NCBI RefSeq assembly: GCF_035222375.1
Contig: NW_026946363.1
Coordinates: 1,426,001-1,490,000 of the forward strand
DNA from: Podospora pseudocomata
Lineage: Eukaryota > Ascomycota > Sordariomycetes > Sordariales > Podosporaceae
Reading direction: 5' to 3'
DNA: 64,000 nt
The notes beneath the pieces were generated by a model. The model made no database searches, was not told the DNA's origin, and saw nothing but the letters and a program-made list of their open reading frames with translations. A program made the translations under genes and the position numbers. How positions within the stretch are numbered: position 1 is the stretch's first letter; the number at the start of each line of letters is the position of its first letter. Positions 22,358 to 33,088 of the stretch are shown here, piece by piece.

Positions 22358-22945
22358 TGTGCCCGGAAAACAATAAAGACCAAGACTTTTTCGCTTGTTG
22401 TCATAGGAGAATGGATTTAGTCAAATGCCTGTCAATGTGTGGAACATGAAGCTGGGTAAGCAGAGGGTGTGGGCTTTTTAAGAGGGGAAATACTTGTTGT
22501 ACTCGACCAGCCTGGTTGCTATGCTGGAACTCAAGGCATATCGGATATAATCATGCCGCGATGATGAACTGGGGGCTGAGCTGAACTCCCACATCCTCGT
22601 TAGCCAATAGCCATAGCACGATATACAACAGCTAACTTCACCTATTCTCACTGTGCCTCACTCGAGATGATGCTACAGCTTTGAACCGGGACAGTGCCTC
22701 GAAGAAGGTTGCATCGAGCGGGAAATCGGTGTTGGCCAGACTCTGAAGCCCGACATGCCTTGCGGCTGGCTCCAGGTACCAAACAGGCATTGGCAGATGG
22801 GAAACATGGCCGTGTCTGAGTCTCGTCGTTCGATTATGAGAACTTTGTTTCATGCTTATTGCAAACCTAAGTAGGAGCCAAGAGATGTTTGGCACGTGAG
22901 TGGCGTTCTCTCTAGCCTTATCAACTACTTTTCTGACCTCCAATG
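22358..22945. other. Upstream region of the orphan membrane-protein gene
   Basis: 588 bp between the start codon and the next clear array unit. No gene is supported. I see none of the array boxes here, so the inserted non-array segment spans about 21180-22940. Confidence 0.45.
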
Positions 22946-23941
22946 TCAGCGAAGTAGCGAACTACATTCTCAGACGATTTGAAAGTGTATCTTCGGATAC
23001 CTTCGCTTTTTTTGCACTTTTCCAGACATACCCAAGCTCAATATCAACATGCCCCCTTCTTTTGGCATCCCTATCGCGCTCTCGTGGACAGAACAAGCCC
23101 AAGCAACCGCCATTTCTCTTTTTACTGGGTCGCTGACATGGTTGGACGTGTCTCACCTCAAACTAGAGACGTCAGAATTCGAATCAGACATGTCCCCAAC
23201 TTCATGTCTTTTTCACAATCTCTCTTTTGCAGTCTGCAACTTTCACAAAATGATATAAGACTGCAGTTAATGTGGTGTCATTGCTAAAATGCCTTAACCA
23301 ACTTTATTCTTACCTAAGTGCTCTTACTCTCTTGTTCGCATGTCAGCACGTGCCGCCAGCCTGTGTCTGAGGTATACAGCCTCCCTTTTCACACCTTACT
23401 TCCAGCGACGTAGCGGAAAATTAATTAGGAATTTACCGTGTTCCCCCTCGGGGGAAACACCTTCGCTTTTGTTCGCTTCTTTTATAGAACATCAACAAAC
23501 AGATCTTCTCACCTCACGATCTTCAACACGTAACTACGCCAGCAAAGCTAGCAGAGGCCACGCTGGGGCACCTCAACCCCTGGTCTCTGAGGACAGGTGT
23601 TGTGGCCTAGACAGCTGGGTGCCAGCACAATGAAAATGTTTTTGAGCTTGGACGTCGCTGTTCGAATTCAATGACTTGATTATCTTTGCATGCTTTTGTT
23701 GAGTCAAGTTCGCTTTTAATGAATGCCTGAATGCACTGGGAGTTGATGTGTATTTTCTTGCGAGCGACAGAGGGTTGTTTCTTCAGCGATATGTACATAT
23801 GATTGATCAACTGGCATGTTATTTGTAAGCTGGGTTTGCTTATCACATATTTGATAATGGAAAATCTTTGTTTCCCTTGGAGCGGGGGAGATGTTGGGTA
23901 GAGCTGTCATACAGGAGATTGTGATGAACTTGTCGTGATGG

Positions 23942-23952
23942 CGACTGTGGAG
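23942..23952. repeat. Left target-site duplication of the MITE
   Basis: CGACTGTGGAG, repeated exactly at 24406-24416, directly flanking the terminal inverted repeats. Confidence 0.7.
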
Positions 23953-24405
23953 TGGATGTGGGTGACCTGACCACTACCCCCCGTTCACCTGACCACTCCG
24001 GGGTCGCAAAGTTCAAAAGTTCGACTTTTGCAAAATTTTGAGCGCCAAGCAATTCAATGTAACCCACCTCGCAATCCAACTGAATGTGGAATCTTGGCGT
24101 GGAAGCGCTTCGGAAGCGTTTCTGCAATAGTACAATTTAACCCGCAATTAAACCCAAAGAGGGTAGAACTGGAAGCGCTTCGGAGGCGTTTCAGGAAAAC
24201 ATAATGGGGTTTGTGAACCTTGTAAAAAAAAAATTTAAAAAGGAAGGAAGTGTGAATTGAATGGTAGCATGCGAATGAGTATTTTAGGGTATGCCAGTGC
24301 GCTAATATCTTGGCATTCACTGGGCGCAAGGCTTGCAAATTCTGAACTTTGCGACCCGGAATGGTCAGGTGACAGGGGTAGTAGTAGTCAGGTCACCCAC
24401 GTCCT
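23953..24405. mobile_element. MITE-like non-autonomous DNA transposon, 453 bp
   Basis: Terminal inverted repeats of about 60-75 bp. The left end reads TGGATGTGGGTGACCTGAC and the reverse complement of the right end reads AGGACGTGGGTGACCTGAC. Both continue through a CACCTGACCAnTCCGGGGTC-like segment and GTCGCAAAGTTCA. The element is flanked by an 11-bp direct repeat (CGACTGTGGAG). Inside, GAAGCGCTTCGGA occurs twice (about 24101 and 24173) as a direct repeat, and there is an A-rich stretch near 24222-24245. There is no coding capacity. TSD length of 9-11 bp and long TIRs suggest the Mutator-like (MULE) superfamily; this is inference. Confidence 0.8.
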
Positions 24406-24416
24406 CGACTGTGGAG
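24406..24416. repeat. Right target-site duplication of the MITE
   Basis: Exact copy of the 11-bp left duplication. Confidence 0.7.
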
Positions 24417-24990
24417 TAATCTGTCAGCAAGTGCTGGCTGGGTTATCCCCGGTGTAAGATGCTTAACTCCGGGGCTGGGTCTTGGCAGCTGTGATGGTGC
24501 TGGTTTGGAGTTGGCTTTATTGATCTTGAAGAATCCGTAAAACCAAAAGGCTTGGTTTATAGAATGTTGTTTTTTTGGTATCTTTTCGTTTCACCTCGCG
24601 AAGGCTATCATATTTGAGAGCAATATGTGTGTTGTGAATTGATTACAGTAAAAGTCCAGTTGTTCAGGGGTAAGGCAAGCTTTCATTGCTCCATGACATC
24701 ATCAGCCGTATTGTTCCTGAATGGCAGGCTCAACATCAGATTGGTGATCGGAGCATTTGGGAAGACATCCGCATCTTGCACGTGATGACTTTTCAACTTC
24801 TAGCGAGAAGAGACTGATTCTTCACTGTAATATTTGATCTCTTTTACACACTTATAACACCGGACAAACATCGCTCTTATGCATCTACCAACCAGAAAAA
24901 GAACATACCGAGTTCCCAGCGCAGCCTCTCCTGACCCGCCTCCCTCCTTCTTGCAACCTCCTTCATACCCTCCTTGATGACACAGCAAGG
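24417..24990. other. Intergenic between the MITE and the minisatellite
   Basis: 574 bp without a credible gene; it probably holds distal promoter sequence of the gene at 25161. Confidence 0.45.
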
Positions 24991-25071
24991 CAGTATCAGC
25001 AGTATCAGCAGTATCAGCAGTATCAGCAGTATCAGCAGTATCAGCAGTATCAGCAATATCAGCAGTATCAA
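24991..25071. repeat. 9-bp minisatellite, nine copies
   Basis: Nine tandem copies of CAGTATCAG with only two single-base deviations in the last two copies, 81 bp in total. It ends 89 bp upstream of the ATG at 25161, so it lies in the promoter or 5' UTR. Open frames across it are by-products of the period of nine. Confidence 0.95.
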
Positions 25072-25160
25072 CTTCTCCGAAGACTTCCAAATTCGATATT
25101 CCTGAATGTCTACACCTTACTCTTAATACCTACCCCCTACCTTCACCCCGTTTCTCAACA

Positions 25161-27101
25161 ATGCCCTCAAGACCTGTATCCCGAGCCTCCCGAACTTCCC
25201 GCTCAAAATTACGTCCCTCCCTCGACCCCCCCGCCTCCCGCTCTCCCCCATCAGCACCTCGCCCACCCCGCTCCTTCCGCGAACATTTCTTCCACTCCCT
25301 AACCCCTTACTCAGGGCCCTACCAAGTCGCCTTCCTCGAAATTGAAGTCCCCGTCCGATCACCCCGTCATTTCAGCCACATCAAGCGCAATGGGTCCTAC
25401 GCCCTCAAGCTCGACACCGTCCTCTTCGCCGTCTACTACCCCACCGACAACTCTGACCTCCCACGCAGCGAGCGGCGGAGTCTCCACCGCAGGTCCAGAA
25501 AACCATTATCCAGAGTCCCTTGGCTTCCTCGGCCCAGAGCGGAGACATGCAAGGGCTATGCGAGGTTCGTCAACGTGCCGTATATTCCCATAACGGCGTA
25601 TATGGCTGCGACGAGTATGTTTACCAAGTTGCCTGTTTTGAGAAATGGGAGGATCTCGTCACGGTGGCCACCTGCTGTTGAGGAGGATGAAGAAGAAGAG
25701 AAGGTTACTACGGACAATATTCCTCCTGCGGAGGGCGGTATAGAGGCGAAAGAGGAGCCAAAAAATGGATATAGTTTGAGCCAGAATACACTTGTAGATG
25801 GCGGGGAAGCCTGTGAGGCAGATAAACAAGATGGTAAGCCAAAGTTCCCGGTGATAATGTTCAGCCATGGTCTTGGCGGGTCCCGAACACTGTACAGTTC
25901 TATCTGTGGGGAACTGGCTAGCTTTGGCTTCGTGGTTGTCGCTTTGGAACATCGCGACGGCAGTGGTGCCAGAACGTTTGTCAACAAGGCTGGTTCCGAA
26001 CCAGATCTCGATAGTCAAGGCCTTGACAGATCGCCCGGGCCACCAAAGGACGAGAAGAAACAACATAAGAAAAATAGTGGACAGGACAAGCCGTACTACA
26101 AAGTCGACTATATCTTCCCCAAAGATAACGCCCAAGATACTTCACCACACAACTCGCGTGGCGTTGATACAGAGCTTCGCGAAGCCCAGATTGAAATGAG
26201 GATGGCTGAAATCGAGGAGGCTTTCCACGTCTTGCAGCTTATAAACAACGGAAAGGGAGATGCTATGCGCGCAAGGAACCTTAGGAAGAAAGGGAATGTC
26301 GGTGCCAGCTCACTGGGGCTCGATGGGATCGACTGGGATGAATGGACAGAGAGGCTTTACTTGGAAAATGTGACAATGATGGGTCACAGCTTCGGAGGCG
26401 CGACCTCAGTGCAGGCCTTGAGGTCCGAAAGACTTGATTGGCTCTCCCAGGGCATCCTACTTGACGCATGGGGTCCAGCAACTCCTGAGAGCACGGAGCG
26501 GGAACGGCTTCGGAAACCGATACTGTCTATCGGGAGCGAGGCGTTCATGCACTGGACGGAAAATTTCGAGCGCGTCGAGCGAATATGCCACGAGGCCCGT
26601 GACGGAGGTGCTCCATGCTGGATGACGACGATACGAGGATCAACACACCTGTCCCAAACTGACTTTGCTGTTCTTTATCCAAAGTGGATGTCAGTGTTTA
26701 TGAAGACCATTGTGTCTCCGAAACGGGCCATATACCTGACGGTACACTCGGCACTTGAGTTCTTGAAAATAACGCTGCCACCACAACAGACCCGATTCAA
26801 AAAGTCCTGGGCAGATGACCAACTTCTCAGCAAGGCCGATCCCGGGATGGAGATCGAACTGGACAACCGGCCAAATGACAAGTGGGTCGCTGCCCGGCTG
26901 AGAATTCCTCACGAATTCAGACAGCGGCTCAAGAGGACTGTCAAGCCGAAAAAGAAGTCCAATGTCCCACGGGATGCCTCGGGAAAGCCCCTGAAAGGTC
27001 TTGTCAGCTGGGGGTTTGGGCAGGAAATCTGGTGCCATCAACGCCCTGAGCAGGATGTGCTTGACCGGTACATGGAAGAAAACGGTTGGTCGCCTCAGTA
27101 A
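25161..27101 (+). CDS. Platelet-activating-factor acetylhydrolase-like alpha/beta-hydrolase
   Basis: Intronless, 646 residues. Belongs to the PAF-AH (isoform II) type of serine hydrolases, which cleave short acyl chains from phospholipids. Landmarks: VAFLEIEVPV and VLFAVYYPTD at the start of the domain, the oxyanion segment VIMFSHGLGGSRTLYS, the nucleophile elbow GHSFGG (residues 408-413, Ser410), a likely acid in LLDAWGP (Asp435), and a likely histidine in GSTHLSQTDF (His496). An acidic low-complexity insert (about residues 173-200) and a basic linker (about 292-310) separate the first strands from the elbow. No signal peptide; the Arg/Ser/Pro-rich N-terminus suggests an intracellular enzyme. 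The exact substrate is inference. Confidence 0.92.
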   Translation: MPSRPVSRASRTSRSKLRPSLDPPASRSPPSAPRPPRSFREHFFHSLTPYSGPYQVAFLEIEVPVRSPRHFSHIKRNGSYALKLDTVLFAVYYPTDNSDLPRSERRSLHRRSRKPLSRVPWLPRPRAETCKGYARFVNVPYIPITAYMAATSMFTKLPVLRNGRISSRWPPAVEEDEEEEKVTTDNIPPAEGGIEAKEEPKNGYSLSQNTLVDGGEACEADKQDGKPKFPVIMFSHGLGGSRTLYSSICGELASFGFVVVALEHRDGSGARTFVNKAGSEPDLDSQGLDRSPGPPKDEKKQHKKNSGQDKPYYKVDYIFPKDNAQDTSPHNSRGVDTELREAQIEMRMAEIEEAFHVLQLINNGKGDAMRARNLRKKGNVGASSLGLDGIDWDEWTERLYLENVTMMGHSFGGATSVQALRSERLDWLSQGILLDAWGPATPESTERERLRKPILSIGSEAFMHWTENFERVERICHEARDGGAPCWMTTIRGSTHLSQTDFAVLYPKWMSVFMKTIVSPKRAIYLTVHSALEFLKITLPPQQTRFKKSWADDQLLSKADPGMEIELDNRPNDKWVAARLRIPHEFRQRLKRTVKPKKKSNVPRDASGKPLKGLVSWGFGQEIWCHQRPEQDVLDRYMEENGWSPQ

Positions 27102-29688
27102 CTCGGAGAGCGCCACCATCCGCTGATCTCCCGTACGCCCAACTGTCCTGCACCCTTGAGGTTGTATCTCGTAGTAGGCTTGGTAATGTATAGCGAGCGA
27201 GGAGGGGGCATGATCTGCGAGTGTAGGACGGGTTGGGATGTGTAATAACTTCACTTTGGCGCGCCAACCAACGTAAACAATCCGGACACATGAAAGCGAC
27301 CCCGAGCTGGACAATGTTAACAATAAAGATGTATCTCGCAGCAAGGCTTGCCAGTGCCGGTCATCCGGCCATATTGACATGCACCCCAATGTCAGAAATA
27401 GTAGCTCAAATAGTTCCCCAGGAGCGAACGCATGGAAATACAGCCAATGGCCATCTCAACCGCACCCATATGCCCAGGCGAGAGGTCAACCTTGGGTAGG
27501 AGAAAATAGCAAGCGAGAGTGAAAGCTGGAGACGGGAAGCAAACGAGGGAATCCCAAAGACGAACGCGTAATGCCCAATCTAAATGTCTTTCCGGGAAGG
27601 GGATGATACCACCACCATACCTGGAGCTGGGAGTTGAGTCAAGCGGGGGGATAGTCCTCGCCTACTGGAAAAAAGGACAGGATAAAAGGCGTGACCTGCT
27701 TGTACCTGGAAAGCTGAGGAAAGCAAACACGGCTTGGAAAGCCGGTATGGTGTGTGCTAACTATGACGGACAGCTCGAGTCGCATCATTGAGTGCCATCG
27801 GCGGTTGGCAGGCCCTGGAAAACGAGGCTCAAAACCAAGCATCCTGCCCAGGCTCGGCGTGAGTGCCCAGGAGCGGTCCGAAAGAAAGGCGACGAGGCAA
27901 TAGGCAAATGTTTAGAAAACTTCCGGAAGCAGTATGTATGCAGGATGTGTGGGCCTCAATAACAGGGCCGCCTGCACCCATCGCGCGATGCAGATGATCG
28001 TCGTTGTGGGGTTGTACTTTCTTACTCAAAAGCTGAGGTTGTGAGTCTAGGTGGGCGGCTGACGGAGAGATCGATCGGATACTATGGTGAACAGCGGCAG
28101 AATGACGCCATATACAGTCCGATCTAGTGAGTGTCAAGCCAGGTTGGTGAGACGGGACCGACGAAGCGTCGTTTTCTTACTGTCCAGAGAAGACTGTGTG
28201 GCTCCGAGACGGGCAACCAACTCATCGTCATGATCCCGCTGTAGTAGCGCTTCCTGCTCGTGAGGTTAGCTTCAATATCGGAAAAAGGTCACAACATTGG
28301 TCTACCGGGAGGTGTTTACGCATCGGCCGGCGCTTGGGGAGTTGAACGAGCAGTTGTCGTGCCTTGTCTCACACATACCATCGGGTGAACTAATTGCCTA
28401 TAGCCGCATTTGGGGTTTTCTAGAACCAGCATTCAAGGCTAAGTTAATCATGAGTCTTTGTGGAAGAGGTCCTTGGCGTGGTATAGGGAGTACATCTAGT
28501 TGCTGATGGCTGCAAGCAAACCGGGTATCGGGCGCAATGAAATCCGGACATTGAAATGAATCTCGATGAAGTTGATGTGAGAAGCGAATGGCGAAGAAAG
28601 CTTGTCCTTGGGAAGCAAAGAGGCCAAGGCTGGGCGAGGAAGCTTAGGTGCTAAAGATCTCCACTTTACCCCCCTGTGGCTTTCTGGGGCGGTCCGCTGA
28701 GAAGCCACTGGGCTGGTAACCAGTCATGCAGTCCTCTTCTACCTCACTTCGCAACGACATATCTCGGTAGTAGATACAAGCAAGCAGTGTATGGCGGCAT
28801 ATAGTGTCTTCAAGTTTAGGTGTTCTCTGTACTCAAGCCCAACCAAATCAATCCCAGCCTACCTTACTTCATTCATCTAGACTCTGAATCCTAGTCATCA
28901 TCGTTTCCGCACCTCTCAAATCATGCCTCGTTTTCTTGTGTCACCATCACCCGACAGCTCAGCTTTTTCGCTTTGTGTAACACTTCAATAGAAGACGTTG
29001 TGTGCCATGTACGCGAACCCGAAGAAGCTTCTCGGCAGCCGGGAGCTTTTCAGCGGTGAATAACATCCTGCTGTCCACAACATCACCCTCGTGTTGTTCC
29101 TGCAGCGTACCTGACATGCTTGTCTTTCTATTTCCGCCATCGCTTGCCTGCATCGGAGTGGGTGAGGTGGCCCTCGCAGCTCGCCTTTGTCTTGAGACGA
29201 GCCCAAGATGCCACCCACAGCGGGAGGCTTACAACTTTTTAATTTCTTTCCGTTGGACATACACTACAATCAAACACTTCTTGGGCAGGTGGGAGACTCG
29301 AGAGTGTGACTCTATGAGCCACTGCTCCCGAGCGTTGCCACCGGATGAAGACTGCGTAGAGACAAGTCACTTTACCCGTCGCTCCAGAGCATCTTGCATT
29401 CACCCAAAGCTGCAGCGGATACGCGCGCAAAATTCAAGACACTCGTTTTCAGGTCTTTTCACTCGCTACAGGTCATAGTACGTACGCCCGTTTAGAATCC
29501 GGTATTGTACCCTCAAGCCGATCACCCGGCGTTTACCTCGTCGGCAAGTTGCAACCCACTCAGCTTCCACACATATACATACCTCGCTTTGTGCTCGTCC
29601 GGGAATATCCAGTGTCTTTTTTCCCTCGAGGGTATCAGGCCACCCTGGACATCTTTTGGTAGAATCACTCCAGCTTTACTGGTCCGTG
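27102..29688. other. Gene-poor region of 2.6 kb
   Basis: Only short frames without domain features on either strand. No tRNA, repeat or element was recognised. The right end must contain the promoter of the gene at 29689. Confidence 0.45.
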
Positions 29689-32600
29689 ATGGACATCTTG
29701 TTTTCTGCTTATGGCTCTGGGCCACTCCCCAAGACAGCCTTGGAGGAGGTTGAGCGGCGGACTGAGGAATTGCTCAAGTCTGGCACGTTCAACCATCTGG
29801 AGAAAAAGTCCAAGGTATGTGCGCCGCTATCCTGCCCCTTCCCGCTTGCTTGCCGTTCGGTGTTGTACCGTCCTGATTGCTGGGTGTTTCATGGCGCAGC
29901 ATGTCTCTAACTTTGCATTTGTATGACTACAGCTGGACCAGCTACAAGAAACCTACCCTCCCTCCGTGCCATATTCTGCTACCTCCCAAGGAATCCTCCC
30001 ATCTCTCCAACTTCCGCGCTTCGACTCACCGCCTACGGACCGCAGTACCCCGATGCTAAGCCCAGAAACCAAGGGTGTTACACTACAATCACTTTCTATC
30101 ACTATCCCACAATCCCCCGAAAGCCACTCACCGTGCCCCGGCACTGGCGAGGAAGACAGTGGATCAGAAACACCGACGGCAAATCTTGTATCTCCGCACA
30201 AGCAGGTCAAGTTTCTGTCTCCGGGCAACGACGAGGAAGCCATGTCAGATCAGTCGTCAATCTGCCAATCTCCCAGCTGGGAGAACTATGGCCAGCGGAA
30301 GAGGGAGAAGAAGCTCGAAGCCGAACGCCGGAAAAAGGAAAAGCTGCTAGCGGAGAAGGAAGCGAAGGCGTCGAAGAAACGTACCACTGCAAGACTCAGC
30401 AAACTCCCGCCGTCCGCCAGTACGCTGAACACCGGGGCACGAACAACTGGCTTTATCAGTCCAGAGCGCTCCATGTCTGATCCGTCTCTGATCACACAGC
30501 ATTCACTGCTGCATCTCCAAACGGTCCAACGACCTGAGGGCAGCGGAAAGGCGGCGTCTACCGATAATCTTCAACCAAGCAGGCGTCACTTCCTCGCCTC
30601 CAGCGATATTGTAAACGGAGACAATGCTGTTCGGCCCAAGACGGCCACTCAAACCGCCATACACAATACTCCCGGCGATTCGCACTTAGAACTGCGGAGA
30701 TCTATCTCGGAGGGGCCTCTTCCGAATGTCGCAGCCATTCCATCGTCCCTTTCACTACATCAGGATGGCCGGGTTCCAAGAGATATGTGTCCGCCTTCAG
30801 CCTCTAGAACACCAATGCTAAGACACATGTCTCCGTCCGCCCATACGAGAAGCAACAGCCTACCTCAGACGGCGGCTTCGCAGCCCAGAGGCCGCGATGG
30901 GCATAAAATAAATCTGACATCGGCAGGGCTGGCTGATGAGGAAGCGTTGGCGAACTCCAAGCCACAACCTTCATCAAGGAGTAGCTCAAGTAACCCTAGA
31001 CATTCGCGACGCTCCTCGTTCACCCAAGACGCCAAAGCGGCAGCCATGAAACTCATTGGCAGAAGAGGCACATCTGCGACACGGAGCGACAACACGATAG
31101 ACACCCAACCGTCAGGCATCGAGGCCGACTACTTTGGCAATGCAAACCATCCCCTCGCCTCAGGCTCAAGTCCCATAGAATCACATGAAACTGCGACCCG
31201 CATTCCTCCCTCTACATCTCACAGCATTGGAAGTTCTGGGGGCTTCTCGATGACCTCTGCTAGCCAGAGTAAAAGATCCCGAAGTCTCAAAGATGCGGCG
31301 AAGGCAGCACTGAGCATTGGAAAAAGACCTCAGCTCCAAACAAGCGCAACGACACACATAGCAGGCCCGCCATATTTCTCATTTCGAGACCGTAAGCAGT
31401 CAAAGGTGTCCATGTCTCAGGAAGTGGGCAGTCCGAGTGTTCAGGATGAGCCACCCACCCTGACATCAGTAGTAAGGCGTCAAGAACTAAAGCTTTATTA
31501 GAAGGTTCGGCATGCTAATGTGAAGCAGACCTCTGTATCTCAGCCTGGGGCACCTGGTTCTGTGGCCAGTAACGGAACAACAAGTCAAACAGGAAGCCGC
31601 GCTTCCGAAGGCTCGTCGACTTCAACTTGCTCCACCTTCGAAGACGGATCCTCTCTTGTATCGCAAACAATCACCCCGGACACATCCAGGCCTCAGTCTT
31701 CTGGGGGTGATTCTACATTGGAGAACATTTTGACTCAAAAAGATCCCAATTTACAAGGGACCGACTACACACAGTCTGCAAGGTCGAGTAAATCGACTAC
31801 GCCTCGTCCTGGGAATCCAGAAAATTCCGGATTAAGTTCAGGTGGCGATGATGACTGGTGGAACAGAGAGGCCATGCCAGTCGATCAAGATAATGATGCA
31901 CAGTCTTTCATGACGTCTCGCTCGACTTTTGATGACACGGATGAACCTTCGCCGAACTCGTCGAACAATACAGCTGAGTTACCACTCAGGAACAGGACTG
32001 AGGGTTTGGAGTCTCGACTAGGCCTGGCAAGAAAACTACAATCGGCAGACGCATCTGGTTCACCAACCTATCCTACCCCGTTGCCGGGATCCTCTGTTGC
32101 ACCTGCCATTGCGATACCGCCTCGATCCATGAAACGGAATCTTTCCATTTCTGATTCAGGTCATACATCTCCGTACACTGAGAGAAACACAGAAACTGCC
32201 CCAGCTCACTATGGTCCCGTTGAAGATGTTGCCACCAGACCTTTGAAGCGTGAGGGCGCAAATCGAAAGCAAAAAAGGGAGTTGAGGACTCGGGAGTATG
32301 GGAGCAACCAGTCTGCCTGGCACGGAAACGAGCACTCTGCCGAACCACATCCTTTGTATTTGTCGACAGATTTACCCAGCCCACCCCTCCCCCCTAGATC
32401 AGGGACCCGAAGAAGCAAGCCTGTTATGGCTGCTGAGTTTCAAATACCCTCGAGCCCTTACTCAGAGGACTTCCCTGGGGACGATAGTGTTTTTGGTCCC
32501 AGCTCTCATGTAGAGCCATCACCTCACCCAAGCAGCAGGTTTACACATCATAGCGCCGCCAGACCATCATCACAACCTCGAACACACTCTGCTCCAATTC

Positions 32601-33088
32601 TGTCTCCTGCGCCTATCTCAGCGCTGAGACCGCATACTCCATCGCCGCTTACTTCCCCGGGCGCACAAAATTCAGGTGGCGCTTCTAAACCTGGACCGGT
32701 ATCTATCCTGAAGCCACCAAAGCACTCAGAGATATCATTGTCTGCACCGACATCGCCAGGCCAGCCTCCAACCCTGTCCTCACTGCCGAGACACATGCAA
32801 CTGAAACCCGGCACCTCCAGTCGCACGCCGAGTACCGTCACAGAGTCACGGATGGCTCCCATAGCCAAAATGTTTGTCGAGTGCTGCAGCTGCAAGTTTT
32901 ACCACGACATGCCATCCAAAATCTACGAATGCATGGCGAAACCGGACGCGGTAGTCGAGGACAGAAACCTGGGGATATCGGGAGCGATTACCACCGCAGT
33001 GAAATGCCCATGGTGCCAACATAGTATGAGCACCGGTTGCTGTGCGGGTTATGCTGCTGTTGTCTACCTCAAGGAGAAGTTGCACTAG
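29689..33088 (+). CDS. Large disordered conserved protein with Cys-rich C-terminal module
   Basis: CDS join(29689..29814,29933..31471,31529..33088), 1074 residues. Introns are 118 bp (GTATGT donor) and 57 bp (GTAAGG donor, GCTAAT branch, GAAGCAG acceptor). The second intron contains an in-frame TAG, so unspliced transcripts would end there. Start chosen at MDILFSAYGSG. The N-terminal ~45 residues look helical. A Lys/Glu-rich coiled-coil (about residues 150-180, EKKLEAERRKKEKLLAEKEAK) follows. Most of the protein is Ser/Pro/Thr-rich and disordered. The last ~80 residues hold VECCSCKFYHDMPSKIYEC and CPWCQHSMSTGCC, a pattern suited to binding zinc. I do not recognise a named family; a scaffold or signalling role is only a guess. 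Confidence 0.85.

Larger units (their letters stand above)
18030..23720 (+). repeat. Array of at least nine diverged ~0.4-0.55 kb direct repeats, split by one gene
   Basis: Nine units share the same boxes in the same order and orientation. Box 1 (consensus TCAGCGAAGTAGC) begins near 18057, 18569, 19031, 19589, 19998, 20394, 20811, 22946 and 23402. Box 2 (CACCTTCGCTTTTGC then T-rich) begins near 18113, 18661, 19244, 19674, 20107, 20471, 20900, 22998 and 23458. Box 3 (ACGTCnTGnGTTCGAATC then T-rich) is centred near 18304, 18838, 19413, 19826, 20248, 20636, 21055, 23179 and 23661. Box 4 (GATGTCCTCA) follows box 3 by 55-86 bp in several units, for example 19901, 20299 and 20702. An ATATCATCTTTGTTTYC-like segment precedes box 1 in several units. 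Intervals are 396-558 bp, with 409, 396 and 417 bp in the best block. Sequence between boxes is strongly diverged and carries no coding frame. Family unknown to me. Confidence 0.75.

Noticed and set aside
18290-23670. GTTCGAATC words in the array as functional tRNAs
   Set aside because: T-stems and acceptor stems do not pair in any unit tested by hand, and no proper anticodon arm is seen.
24800-25090. Minus-strand frame reading (Asp-Thr-Ala)n or (Leu-Ile-Leu)n
   Set aside because: The frame is produced by the 9-bp minisatellite and has no other coding support.
31520-33088. Separate gene starting after the TAG at 31499
   Set aside because: A 57-nt intron with donor, branch and acceptor removes the TAG and joins two segments of the same frame and composition.
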